Made by a program: the position numbers and the translations under genes
NCBI GenBank assembly: GCA_009886465.1
Contig: QXZH01000135.1
Coordinates: forward strand, 1-41,068
From: Opitutaceae bacterium
GTDB lineage: Bacteria; Verrucomicrobiota; Verrucomicrobiia; Opitutales; Coraliomargaritaceae
Direction of reading: 5' to 3'
DNA length: 41,068 nt
In this document: positions 11,884 through 20,915 of the stretch, one piece after another
Numbering within the stretch: position 1 is the first letter of the stretch
Layout of the letters: every line of letters begins with the position of its first letter
Notes under the pieces: model-generated
The model's database searches: none
The model's input: only the letters and a program-made list of their open reading frames with translations
Told to the model about the DNA's origin: nothing

Positions 11884-12621
11884 TTAATCGGTCAGACCGA
11901 GGACATCTTCCATATTATAGACGCCGGGCACCTTGCCGACTGCCCATTGCGCAGCACGTATGGCTCCTTGAGCAAAAATCTTACGGTCGGTCGCGCGGTG
12001 GGTTAACTCGATGCGTTCGCCGTCGCCACAGAAGTAAACTGTGTGCTCGCCCACAATGTCGCCACCGCGGAGCGCATGCACACCGATCTCTTTACGAGGT
12101 CTCGCTTCGACGATGCCTTCGCGGCCATGCACAACTTGCTCGTCGTTTAGAGCGTAACCGCCTTTGAGGATTTCGATCAGTCGCTCCGCTGTGCCGCTGG
12201 GCGCATCTTTCTTGTCATGGTGATGCATCTCCAATACTTCGGGCTCGTATTGGTCGCCGAGTATGCCAGCTGCTTTACGAGTTAGGTAGTTGAGCGTATT
12301 CACACCGACGGAATAGTTGCCCGCCCAGACTACGGGGATCTTACCGTCAACTGCGCTAAGGATGGCTGTCTTCTCTTCGGAACTGTGTCCCGTCGTGCCA
12401 ATCACGAGTGGAATATTCTTTTCAACAGCGAGTTCTGCTATGCCAAGAGTGACTTCGTGAAAACTAAATTCGATAATCGCTTCGCAGACGTCGATGTTGG
12501 CACGAGGATCATCGCCTGTATCACATGCTGAGACGATTTCTGCGTTGTTCTCTTGAGCGATTGAGGCGATGGCGATGCCCATGCGTCCGCGCGCGCCGTT
12601 TAGGAGTAGTTTAAGTGACAT
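11884..12621 (-). CDS. dapB: 4-hydroxy-tetrahydrodipicolinate reductase
   Basis: LLLNGARGRMGIAIASIA, VIGTTGHSSEEK, EVLEMHHHDKKDAPSGTAERL, ALRGGDIVGEHTVYFCGDGERIELTHRATDR. Confidence 0.97.
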   Translation of the reverse strand: MSLKLLLNGARGRMGIAIASIAQENNAEIVSACDTGDDPRANIDVCEAIIEFSFHEVTLGIAELAVEKNIPLVIGTTGHSSEEKTAILSAVDGKIPVVWAGNYSVGVNTLNYLTRKAAGILGDQYEPEVLEMHHHDKKDAPSGTAERLIEILKGGYALNDEQVVHGREGIVEARPRKEIGVHALRGGDIVGEHTVYFCGDGERIELTHRATDRKIFAQGAIRAAQWAVGKVPGVYNMEDVLGLTD

Positions 12622-12633
12622 AATTATTTAGGC

Positions 12634-13524
12634 TCAGGTTAGCTCGAGTTCAAACATCAGTGGATCAAGTATGGCGCGAGCCTCTGCGGAGATCTGGCCG
12701 AGCGGCAGGCGGACTTCGTCCGATTCGATGATACCTGCTTGTTTGAGTGCATATTTAATCGGCACAGGGTTCGGTTCTATGAAGATGCTCCTGAAGAAAG
12801 GGAAATACTTAAGGAATGTTGCCCGTGCCGTGGTGTAGTCGTTCGCATTGGCTGCACGCACCATTTCGACGAGCGGGGAAACGACGAGATTCGATGCCAC
12901 ACTGATCACTCCCGTTGCACCTGCCGACATGAAGGGGAGAGTCAGACTATCGTCCCCACTCATCACTGAGTAGTCCGGGCCCAGGGCACGCACATATTCG
13001 GTTACTTTTTCGCAAGACCCCTCGGCCGCTTTCATACAACAAACGTGCGGGTATTTTTCGTAGAGACGTGCCGTTACATCGACCGAAATTTCAATGCCGC
13101 AGCGCGAAGGGATCGAATAAAGTATGATTGGCTTCTCGGTCGCTTCAGCGATTTTGCCAAAGTGTTGCATTAGCCCGTCTTGACTCGGCTTGTTGTAGTA
13201 GGGCGCTACGACGAGGAATCCATCGGCACCTGCTTTTTCGGCTTCGCGCGTTAGCGCGACCGCCTCGTAAGTTGAGTTAGAACCAGTGCCGGCATAGACC
13301 GGCACTTTGCCGCCAACCGCTTTTACAGTGGCACGAACGACTTCGATGTGCTCGGCTTTATTCAGAGTGGGAGACTCGCCAGTCGTGCCGACGGAGACGA
13401 GGCCATTTATGCCGCCATCGAGTTGGTGGGCGATGAGCTTTTCCAAGTCGGCATAAGCGACTTCGCCACCCTTCATCGGTGTTGCCAGCGCGGTAAAAAC
13501 ACCTGAAAATTGTTTTGTGTTCAT
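12634..13524 (-). CDS. dapA: 4-hydroxy-tetrahydrodipicolinate synthase
   Basis: MNTKQFSGVFTALATPMKGGEVAYADLEKLIAHQLDGGINGLVSVGTTGESPTL, VVAPYYNKPSQDGLMQHF, ILYSIPSRCGIEI. Start moved from 13587 to 13524. Confidence 0.97.
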   Translation of the reverse strand: MNTKQFSGVFTALATPMKGGEVAYADLEKLIAHQLDGGINGLVSVGTTGESPTLNKAEHIEVVRATVKAVGGKVPVYAGTGSNSTYEAVALTREAEKAGADGFLVVAPYYNKPSQDGLMQHFGKIAEATEKPIILYSIPSRCGIEISVDVTARLYEKYPHVCCMKAAEGSCEKVTEYVRALGPDYSVMSGDDSLTLPFMSAGATGVISVASNLVVSPLVEMVRAANANDYTTARATFLKYFPFFRSIFIEPNPVPIKYALKQAGIIESDEVRLPLGQISAEARAILDPLMFELELT

Positions 13525-13833
13525 AATTGGTTCAGAGAGTAATGTGAAATTGATTCCAAGCGAGCGATTTCTCTCTAGCACGAGCATAAGGTTCTATCTA
13601 TTCAACAGAAAAATTATTTCCTACCAAAGAATTAAAAATGGCAGTTATTAAAACATCCTATGTCCTTCTTAATCATACAGCTAAAATGGGCGTCAGCGAA
13701 GTCCCCATTAAGTCAATCAAGCCTGCTTGCCTTCGATTGTGCGGATTACTCGATTCGGTCGAGATGAACCTTATGGGCATCTTCTACGCTAGTGCATGTA
13801 TCGTAGCCTAAGCAGTATTTTGGTATTACGAGT

Positions 13834-15030
13834 ATGACGAATTGCCTTATAATCGGTAAAGTCTGGCCGGAGCCGACATCGACAGCCGCTGGCCAGCGAA
13901 CTTACGACGTGATCACAGCTTTTCAGCTTGGCAGCTGGCAGGTGCATTTCGCCTCCGCCGCCCAACGTGGTGAGCACGCGCTCGACCTCGAAGCGATTGG
14001 CGTCAAGACCCACAAAATCGCGGTCAATGATGCGGCCTTTGATCCATGGGTCGAAGCACTCGCGCCCGAAGTTGTGATTTTTGACCGTTTTATGACCGAA
14101 GAGCAGTTTGGCTGGCGTGTCACCCAGTATTGTCCTGAGGCGCTCCGCGTCCTTGATACTAGCGACCTCCACTGCCTACGTCTTGCCCGAGAGCAAGCGC
14201 TGAAGAGTGGAGAGGCGCTCAATCTAAAGAATGAAATAGCACTACGCGAAATAGCCGCCATCTATCGCTCCGACCTCACCTTGATGATTTCTGAGTTCGA
14301 GATGGAAATCTTGCGCGATGAATTTGGCATCAGCGAAAGCTTACTCGCTTATTGGCCGTTTTTCTTAGAGCTTTCGGATGAGTGTGTGCTTTTTGAAAAT
14401 CGAAAAGATTTCATTCTTATCGGCAGTTTTCTTCATCCCCCAAACCTGGATGCAGCGCGTTGGTGTAAGGCGAAAATTTGGCCGCTCATTCGCCAGCAAT
14501 TACCCGAAGCCGAACTCCACTGTTACGGCTCTTATGGTGATCGCTATGCAGCCGAGCTTCATGCGCCGAAGAATGGATTCCACTATAAGGGCCGCGCTGA
14601 AGACGCGCTGGCGACCATGTCGCGTTACCGTGTCAACTTAGCGCCGCTCCGCTACGGCGCAGGATTGAAGGGGAAAGTTTTCGACGGTTTCCAAACAGGT
14701 ACGCCTACGATAATGACTCCAATTGCCGCCGAGGGTATTTGCATGAACTTGGACTGGGGTCACACAGCGGCCGAAGACTATGCGACTGCAGCCTTGCAGC
14801 TTTACCGAGAGCCTGAAGCTTGGCGTATTCGGCAGTTCGAGGAGCGCTCACTTTGCCAAGACCGTTTTAATTCCGCTCAGTGGTTGTCGCGATTAGCCAC
14901 GATTATTCAAAGCGTAATCGGCGAAAAAGTTCAGCGTCGAAAGCAAAATTTTATAGGCCAAATGCTTCGGCACCATCAGCACCGTAGTACTGAATTTATG
15001 AGTCGCTGGATAGAGTATAAGAATAAGTAG
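13834..15030 (+). CDS. Glycosyltransferase, GT-B/GT4-like, substrate unknown
   Basis: Rossmann-like N-half, C-terminal half with FILIGSFLHPPNLDAARWCKAKIWPLIRQQLPEAELHCYGSYG...VNLAPLRYGAGLKGKVFDGFQTGTPTIMTPIAAEGI, typical of the GT4/GT1 donor-binding domain. Confidence 0.82.
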   Translation: MTNCLIIGKVWPEPTSTAAGQRTYDVITAFQLGSWQVHFASAAQRGEHALDLEAIGVKTHKIAVNDAAFDPWVEALAPEVVIFDRFMTEEQFGWRVTQYCPEALRVLDTSDLHCLRLAREQALKSGEALNLKNEIALREIAAIYRSDLTLMISEFEMEILRDEFGISESLLAYWPFFLELSDECVLFENRKDFILIGSFLHPPNLDAARWCKAKIWPLIRQQLPEAELHCYGSYGDRYAAELHAPKNGFHYKGRAEDALATMSRYRVNLAPLRYGAGLKGKVFDGFQTGTPTIMTPIAAEGICMNLDWGHTAAEDYATAALQLYREPEAWRIRQFEERSLCQDRFNSAQWLSRLATIIQSVIGEKVQRRKQNFIGQMLRHHQHRSTEFMSRWIEYKNK

Positions 15031-15111
15031 CTCAAGGCTTAGTGTGCATTGGCATGTTCTCTGCTAACAGTCTCGTATGCTCCCTTGCCTCATGAATTTC
15101 CAAGTATTCTG

Positions 15112-15906
15112 ATGGCTTCTAAAAAGAAGTTTTTAGTCATCACCGACTTGGACGCCACCTTTCTCGACCACAGCTACAACTGGGACGAGGCCAAACCTGC
15201 GGTGGCGCGCTTGCGTGAATTGGGTCTGCCTCTGGTTTTAAATTCTAGCAAAACGGTCGCCGAGTTGGAGGATTTGGTAATGGAACTGGGGCTTCAGTCG
15301 CCTTTTGTAGCGGAAAATGGCGGCTTGCTGGTAATTCCTAATGTCCGCATTGAAGACTTCAGTGTGCAAATTAAAGGCCTTCCCAGAAAAAAGATTCTAG
15401 AGGTGGCTCACGGTCTGCGTAGCCAGATGGGCTATAAATTTGAAGGCTTCGCCGATTGGTCTGATCAAGAACTCGCAGAGCGATCTGGACTATCGATCAT
15501 ACAATCACAGCGCTCGCTCGCTCGCTTGACGACGGAACCATTCTTGTGGAAAGATAGTGAGTCACTACGCTTAGAATTTGTCGAGCAACTCAACATTCAA
15601 GGAATTCGTATGCTGCGTGGTGGTCGTTTCTGGCATCTTATGGGCGCCTTCGACAAGGCTGATGGCAGCGCCTCTGCTTTGAAATATTATCAAGAGCTTG
15701 AGCCCGATACTGAATGGCAGGTTATCGCGCTCGGTGATAGTGCTAACGATACTGCAATGCTTGAAGCTGCCGATATTGCCGTCGTCATCCCGCACTCGGA
15801 TGGCGCACACATTTCCCCGAATGCACCACGTGTGGTGCATGCACCGTTCCCTGCAACTAAGGGCTGGAACGCTGCTATCCTATCACTCTTAGACGAATAC
15901 CACTAG
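15112..15906 (+). CDS. Mannosyl/glucosyl-3-phosphoglycerate phosphatase family protein (HAD-IIB)
   Basis: VITDLDATFLDHSYNWDEAKPAVARLRELGLPLVLNSSKTVAELEDLVMELGLQSPFVAENGGLL; VIALGDSANDTAMLEAADIAVVI; start set at ATG 15112. Confidence 0.88.
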   Translation: MASKKKFLVITDLDATFLDHSYNWDEAKPAVARLRELGLPLVLNSSKTVAELEDLVMELGLQSPFVAENGGLLVIPNVRIEDFSVQIKGLPRKKILEVAHGLRSQMGYKFEGFADWSDQELAERSGLSIIQSQRSLARLTTEPFLWKDSESLRLEFVEQLNIQGIRMLRGGRFWHLMGAFDKADGSASALKYYQELEPDTEWQVIALGDSANDTAMLEAADIAVVIPHSDGAHISPNAPRVVHAPFPATKGWNAAILSLLDEYH

Positions 15907-15931
15907 CTCTGCTAGAAACACCTAATTAGCT

Positions 15932-18919
15932 ATGGGAGACTTTCACCAACAAGGACTCATTACGACCCTGCACCAATTGAATAATCGGCCACTCGAAAAG
16001 CTGGAGGCTGACCTCATGCAGTTTCGAAAACGCAGACCGATGGCGCTCGTATTACCTTCTCTTTACTCAGAGCTAGAGGGACCTGCACTCGCACACATTG
16101 TTGACGAGATTGCCGACGTTCCTTATTTGGATCAAATTGTCGTAGGCCTAGATAGAGCGAACGAAGCTGAATACCGACACGCACTTGAGTTTTTCGGGCG
16201 TTTGCCGCAACAACCACAGGTTCTCTGGAATGATGGACCACGATTACGCGCAATCGATACTTTACTCTCGGAGAAGGGGCTTGCTCCTAAAGAGCCTGGC
16301 AAAGGCCGTAACGTTTGGTATATGTTTGGCTACATTATTGCCTCAGGTAAGGCGAGGGCAGTTGCACTTCACGATTGCGACATCACCACCTACAAGCGTG
16401 AAATGCTGGCTAGGCTGATCTATCCCGTTGCGAACCCTTCGCTTAGCTATAAATTTTGTAAGGGCTACTACGCTCGTGTTGCTAATGGTTCAATGAATGG
16501 CCGTGTTTGCCGTTTACTCGTTACGCCTCTTATTCGCGCGCTCAAGAAGGTCTGTGGTTCGGATGAATACCTCGATTACCTCGACAGCTTCCACTATCCG
16601 CTCGCGGGCGAGTTTGCTATGCAGCAAGACGTGATCGAAGATATTCGTATCCCCTCCGATTGGGGTCTGGAAATGGGTGTACTCTCTGAGATGCAGCGCA
16701 ATTATGCGACCAACCAAATTTGCCAAGTCGATGTCGCTGATACCTACGACCATAAGCATCAAGACCTTTCGCTCGAAGATCGCAGTCGCGGTCTCTCCAA
16801 GATGAGTTGTGATATTACTAAATCGCTTTACCGTAAGATGGCGACGCAAGGGCAGGTTTTTTCCCACGAAACTGTACGTACAATCAAAGCGGCTTACTAC
16901 CGTATCGCACTTGATTTGATCGAGAGCTATAACAGCGATGCCGCGATTAACGGGCTAAAATACGATCGCCATACAGAGGGTTCCACCGTCGAAGTCTTCG
17001 CCGAAAACATCCTCAGTGCGGGCGAGGAATTCCTCGATCCCAGCAAGTCGATGGACGTACCTTTTATGCCTAGTTGGAAGCGCGTCATTTCTGCTGTGCC
17101 CGACATTTTGCACCGTCTTCGCCAAGCGGTCGAAGAAGACCGCCTTGAATTCGGCTCCGAAATTGTATTAAATCCCTCTCTACATACGAAGGCCAAGGGC
17201 TTTCGTCAACGCGTAGCCTTTCATGTTAAAGAGATTTACGGCGATGAAGATGTGGATGAAATCACTGACGAGTTGATGGAAGCGGCTAAAATGTCTGAGC
17301 ACGCATCGCCCCCCGCACTCGCGAAGAGCAAGTGGGATCAGTCCGATGTAATGATGGTTACTTATGGCGACTCGATTAAAAAGGAAGGTCGCCCACCGCT
17401 CCGCGAGCTAAATAACTTTATGGTCAGCCAGCTTAAAAATACCATGAGCGGCGTACATATTCTTCCATTCAATCCTTACAGTTCAGACGACGGGTTTTCT
17501 GTCATTGACTACACTACAGTCAATTCTGGGCTTGGTTCTTGGGATGATATCACTGCGATCGGAAACGAGTTTTCGGTGATGGCTGACCTCGTAATTAATC
17601 ATTGTTCGCGAGAGTCCCTCTGGTTTAAAAATTACGAGAAGAACAAAGCGCCAGGGCGTGGCTACTTTATTAACGGTTTGGAATTTGAAGACCTCTCTCA
17701 AGTCGTCCGCCCACGCAGCACTCCCTTACTTACCGAGGTACATGCCGTCGATGGGGTTAAACAAGTTTGGTGCACTTTCGGCGAAGATCAGGTCGACCTG
17801 AATTACCGTAATCCAGATGTCCTTTTAGAGATTGTTCGCATCATCCGCCAATATGTAGAGCAAGGTATCCGTTTCTTCCGCTTAGATGCCATCGCCTTTC
17901 TCTGGAAAGAATCTGGCACCAGTTGCGTACACTTACCTCAGACGCATGAATTGATTAAGTTGCTACGTTTGATTATTGAAAATCTCGACCCAAGCGCAGT
18001 CATTATTACTGAGACAAATGTGCCGAACCGTGAGAATCTCAGTTACTTTGGTAACGATAACGAAGCGCATTTAATCTATAATTTCTCGCTGCCTCCTTTG
18101 TTACTTCATTCCATTCTTAGCGGTGACTGTAAGCACTTGAAAACATGGATGACCTCCATGCCGCCTGCACGTAGTGGGCGCGCCTATTTGAACTTTATTG
18201 CATCGCATGATGGCATCGGCCTTAGACCCACTGAGGGTTTGCTCTCAGAAAGAGAACTCGACGGTTTGATCGAAAACATACGCGAGTCGGGAGGCGAAAT
18301 CTCGATGCGTCGAACACCGCAAGGCGATTTGACCCCCTACGAGGCCAATATTTCTCTCTACAGCGCAATGGAGCGTCCAATTGGTGGCGAGGTAGATGAT
18401 TTTCAAATGGCGCGTTTCATCTGTGCGCATACCATCATGCTCGCGCTCGAAGGTCTACCTGCGATTTATATCCATAGTCTACTAGGCACGGAGAACAATC
18501 GCGAGGGCATGGCGCAGTCTGGTCGCGCCCGCACAATTAATCGTTACCACTGGGAAGCTGACGATCTTTATGCCGCGCTAGACGATGATGGGCGCCACCA
18601 CAAGGCGGTCTTCACTGAAATGAAGCGCCTCATTCAAATACGTATAGCACAAGATGCCTTCCACCCTAATGCCACACAGTATACGCTACACTTTTCCGAT
18701 CAAATCTTCGCTTTCTGGCGCGAGAGTCTGGACCGTAAGCAATCACTCTTTGCCCTGCATAATGTTTCTTCTGAAAGGCAAACGATTCCGCTCGTTGAAC
18801 TCAATCTTATCGCCACCGAGGCATGGGTTGATTTGATCAGTGGCGCTGTCTACGAGGACCTTGCCGGCGAGATTGTGCTCGAACCTTACGCCTGCCTCTG
18901 GATCACGAATAAAGGGTGA
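15932..18919 (+). CDS. Fusion protein: N-terminal glucosyl-3-phosphoglycerate synthase-like glycosyltransferase + C-terminal GH13_18 phosphorylase (glucosylglycerate/sucrose phosphorylase-like)
   Basis: One uninterrupted 995-aa ORF. N-half: PQVLWNDGPRL, GRNVWYMFGYIIASGKARAVALHDCDIT (DxD-like), SFHYPLAGEFAM, DWGLEMGVLSEM. C-half from about aa 467: DVMMVTYGDSI, HILPFNPYSSDDGFSVIDYTTV, MADLVINHCS, FFRLDAIAFLWKESGTSCVHLPQTH (nucleophile Asp), IITETNVPNRENLSYFG (acid/base Glu), FIASHDGIGLRPTEGLL (stabiliser Asp). Confidence 0.9.
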   Translation: MGDFHQQGLITTLHQLNNRPLEKLEADLMQFRKRRPMALVLPSLYSELEGPALAHIVDEIADVPYLDQIVVGLDRANEAEYRHALEFFGRLPQQPQVLWNDGPRLRAIDTLLSEKGLAPKEPGKGRNVWYMFGYIIASGKARAVALHDCDITTYKREMLARLIYPVANPSLSYKFCKGYYARVANGSMNGRVCRLLVTPLIRALKKVCGSDEYLDYLDSFHYPLAGEFAMQQDVIEDIRIPSDWGLEMGVLSEMQRNYATNQICQVDVADTYDHKHQDLSLEDRSRGLSKMSCDITKSLYRKMATQGQVFSHETVRTIKAAYYRIALDLIESYNSDAAINGLKYDRHTEGSTVEVFAENILSAGEEFLDPSKSMDVPFMPSWKRVISAVPDILHRLRQAVEEDRLEFGSEIVLNPSLHTKAKGFRQRVAFHVKEIYGDEDVDEITDELMEAAKMSEHASPPALAKSKWDQSDVMMVTYGDSIKKEGRPPLRELNNFMVSQLKNTMSGVHILPFNPYSSDDGFSVIDYTTVNSGLGSWDDITAIGNEFSVMADLVINHCSRESLWFKNYEKNKAPGRGYFINGLEFEDLSQVVRPRSTPLLTEVHAVDGVKQVWCTFGEDQVDLNYRNPDVLLEIVRIIRQYVEQGIRFFRLDAIAFLWKESGTSCVHLPQTHELIKLLRLIIENLDPSAVIITETNVPNRENLSYFGNDNEAHLIYNFSLPPLLLHSILSGDCKHLKTWMTSMPPARSGRAYLNFIASHDGIGLRPTEGLLSERELDGLIENIRESGGEISMRRTPQGDLTPYEANISLYSAMERPIGGEVDDFQMARFICAHTIMLALEGLPAIYIHSLLGTENNREGMAQSGRARTINRYHWEADDLYAALDDDGRHHKAVFTEMKRLIQIRIAQDAFHPNATQYTLHFSDQIFAFWRESLDRKQSLFALHNVSSERQTIPLVELNLIATEAWVDLISGAVYEDLAGEIVLEPYACLWITNKG

Positions 18920-19059
18920 TTCCAGCCGTGTGTGTTCGCGGGTGTGTATAAGCCTTCACACGATGTGTCACATTACAGGCAGATCACCTAGAGCAAGAAA
19001 GCTCGCTTGGCAAGATAGCGATTGCTTTTCGGTCCATTCGCTAGACGCTTCGGCGTTCT

Positions 19060-19353
19060 ATGAAAAAACTATTTCCGCTTACGCATCCTAAGATTCAACC
19101 CGCTCGCCTCGTCGACTCTATCCGTGCGGAGATGAACAAATACATCAAACGTGAGCGTAATAAGAAGCTGCCCGACGGCGTCGACTTTTGGGACTTCGAT
19201 TGCAAAGTCGGAGGTAGTATGGAAACAGCTAAGGATACTCACGTCTCTGCCATATCAAAGGCCATTGGTGACATTCTAGATGCGGGAAATGAGGCCGTCT
19301 ATCTTGAGATAAATTCCAAGCCGGTGAAGCGGACGAAGAAGCCAAGCGCTTAA
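19060..19353 (+). CDS. DUF6172-like small conserved protein
   Basis: MKKLFPLTHPKIQPARLVDSIRAEMNKYIKRERNKKLPDGVDFWDFDCKVG... resembles the uncharacterised family I know as DUF6172. Confidence 0.7.
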   Translation: MKKLFPLTHPKIQPARLVDSIRAEMNKYIKRERNKKLPDGVDFWDFDCKVGGSMETAKDTHVSAISKAIGDILDAGNEAVYLEINSKPVKRTKKPSA

Positions 19354-19546
19354 TTAAAATAAGCCTAGATCAAGCTATACGCAGCGACCCTACTTGGGAA
19401 CATTTTTAAATATAATGTGGTCGAAGTAAGGTCTTGTATTTGAGCATCTCGATTTCGATTAGAGCTTGAAAATATGGTTTAATATTTCTATTGGCGTGAG
19501 CTGAATCGATGACCGTGCAATCATCAATATAGGCAGTAGTAATTTT

Positions 19547-20806
19547 TTACTCCTGTTCGTTTGCCATGGCTAAGCCTGCAAGTCTTCCACCTGTCCAAGC
19601 AGCTTGGAAGTTGAAGCCGCCAGTGATGCCGTCGATGTCTAGACATTCGCCTGCGAAGTGGAGTCCAGGCACCAGACGGCTCTCCATAGTTTGGAAATCA
19701 ATCTCCTTAAGGCTGACGCCCCCGCAGGTCACAAATTCGTCTTTGTTGGTGGTCTTACCTTGGACCTTGAAGCGACCTGCGATGAGTTCTTGGATGAGGG
19801 CGGTCTCTTTGTCTTTGGGGAGTTGAGCCCATTTGAGATTTTGTGGGATGCCGGCGAATTCGACAAGTCGCTCCCAGAAGCGACGAGGAATCTGTTCAAA
19901 GATTTTAGTTTTAACCTCTGTCTTACCATTGCGGAGCCTGTTAAACTGTTCTCTTAATTGATCTTTGGATACCTGGCCTAGCCAATTAATTTGGATTTCG
20001 AAATGGTAGTTCTCATCTTGTAGTGCACGGGCTTGCCAGGCGGAGAGACGGAGGATGGCGGGACCACTGAGGCCGCGATGTGTGATAAGAATGGGACCTG
20101 TTTGTGGGTCGGGTTTAGACTGGCGCGAGGCGGTCTTTACGGGCGACGACAACACGTGTGAGACTGTGGCGTTTTGTATGGCAAGGCCAGAGAGGCCTTG
20201 GGTGCGTTTGTCGGACAAGTTGAAGGCGAAAAGTGAGGGCGCAAGCGAGGCGATGGTGTGACCAAGGGCTTCAAGTGAGTGGGTCAGCGATGAGGCTTTT
20301 AAGGAACCACTGGCGACTAATACTTTATTGGTAGTCTCTTGGGTCCCATCTGGTAGATGAATGATGAATCTGCCTTGCGAATGGCTGATACTTTTTATGC
20401 CGCATTCTTTGCGCAACTGGATACCTGCTGATTGGGCGGCATTGTGAAAGCAGTCGATGATGGTCTGTGAGTCGTCGGTAGTCGGGAACATGCGACCATC
20501 TGGCTCGGATTTAGTAGCGACGCCCCGCGCGGCGAACCAGTCGATCGTGTCTTGTGGTTGCCAGCGGTGGAAGGCGCCGCGTAATTCATGCGCGCCTCGC
20601 GGGTAGCGAGTGGCGAGCTCCTTGGGGTCGAGGCAGTTGTGCGTGACGTTGCAACGGCCACCACCGGAGATTTTGACTTTGGTTAAGGTCCGCTTACTCT
20701 GCTCGTAGATGGTGACCTGTGCCGAAGGGTTGGCTTCGGCTGCAGTGATGGCTGCGAAGTAACCCGCAGCGCCACCGCCGATGATAGCTATCTTAAAACC
20801 GCTCAT
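19547..20806 (-). CDS. NAD(P)/FAD-dependent oxidoreductase, HI0933/YhiN (BaiN-like) family
   Basis: IAIIGGGAAGYFAAITAAEANP FAD-binding motif, VKISGGGRCNVTHNC, ILITHRGLSGPAILRLSAW, FAGECLDIDGITGGFNFQAAWTGGRLAG. Confidence 0.93.
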   Translation of the reverse strand: MSGFKIAIIGGGAAGYFAAITAAEANPSAQVTIYEQSKRTLTKVKISGGGRCNVTHNCLDPKELATRYPRGAHELRGAFHRWQPQDTIDWFAARGVATKSEPDGRMFPTTDDSQTIIDCFHNAAQSAGIQLRKECGIKSISHSQGRFIIHLPDGTQETTNKVLVASGSLKASSLTHSLEALGHTIASLAPSLFAFNLSDKRTQGLSGLAIQNATVSHVLSSPVKTASRQSKPDPQTGPILITHRGLSGPAILRLSAWQARALQDENYHFEIQINWLGQVSKDQLREQFNRLRNGKTEVKTKIFEQIPRRFWERLVEFAGIPQNLKWAQLPKDKETALIQELIAGRFKVQGKTTNKDEFVTCGGVSLKEIDFQTMESRLVPGLHFAGECLDIDGITGGFNFQAAWTGGRLAGLAMANEQE

Positions 20807-20915
20807 TTAAAATTCGTGCATGAAAGTGCTCATGAATTAGTCGAATGGATACGAATCTTGGAGTCTTCGTTTATTGCTTACAATTCGTGGTCGAGTTATT
20901 TGCATTAGAACTCTC

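Noticed and set aside
11727-12167. 146-aa plus-strand ORF antisense to ruvA/dapB
   Set aside because: Overlaps two confident minus-strand genes; Arg/His-rich shadow translation.
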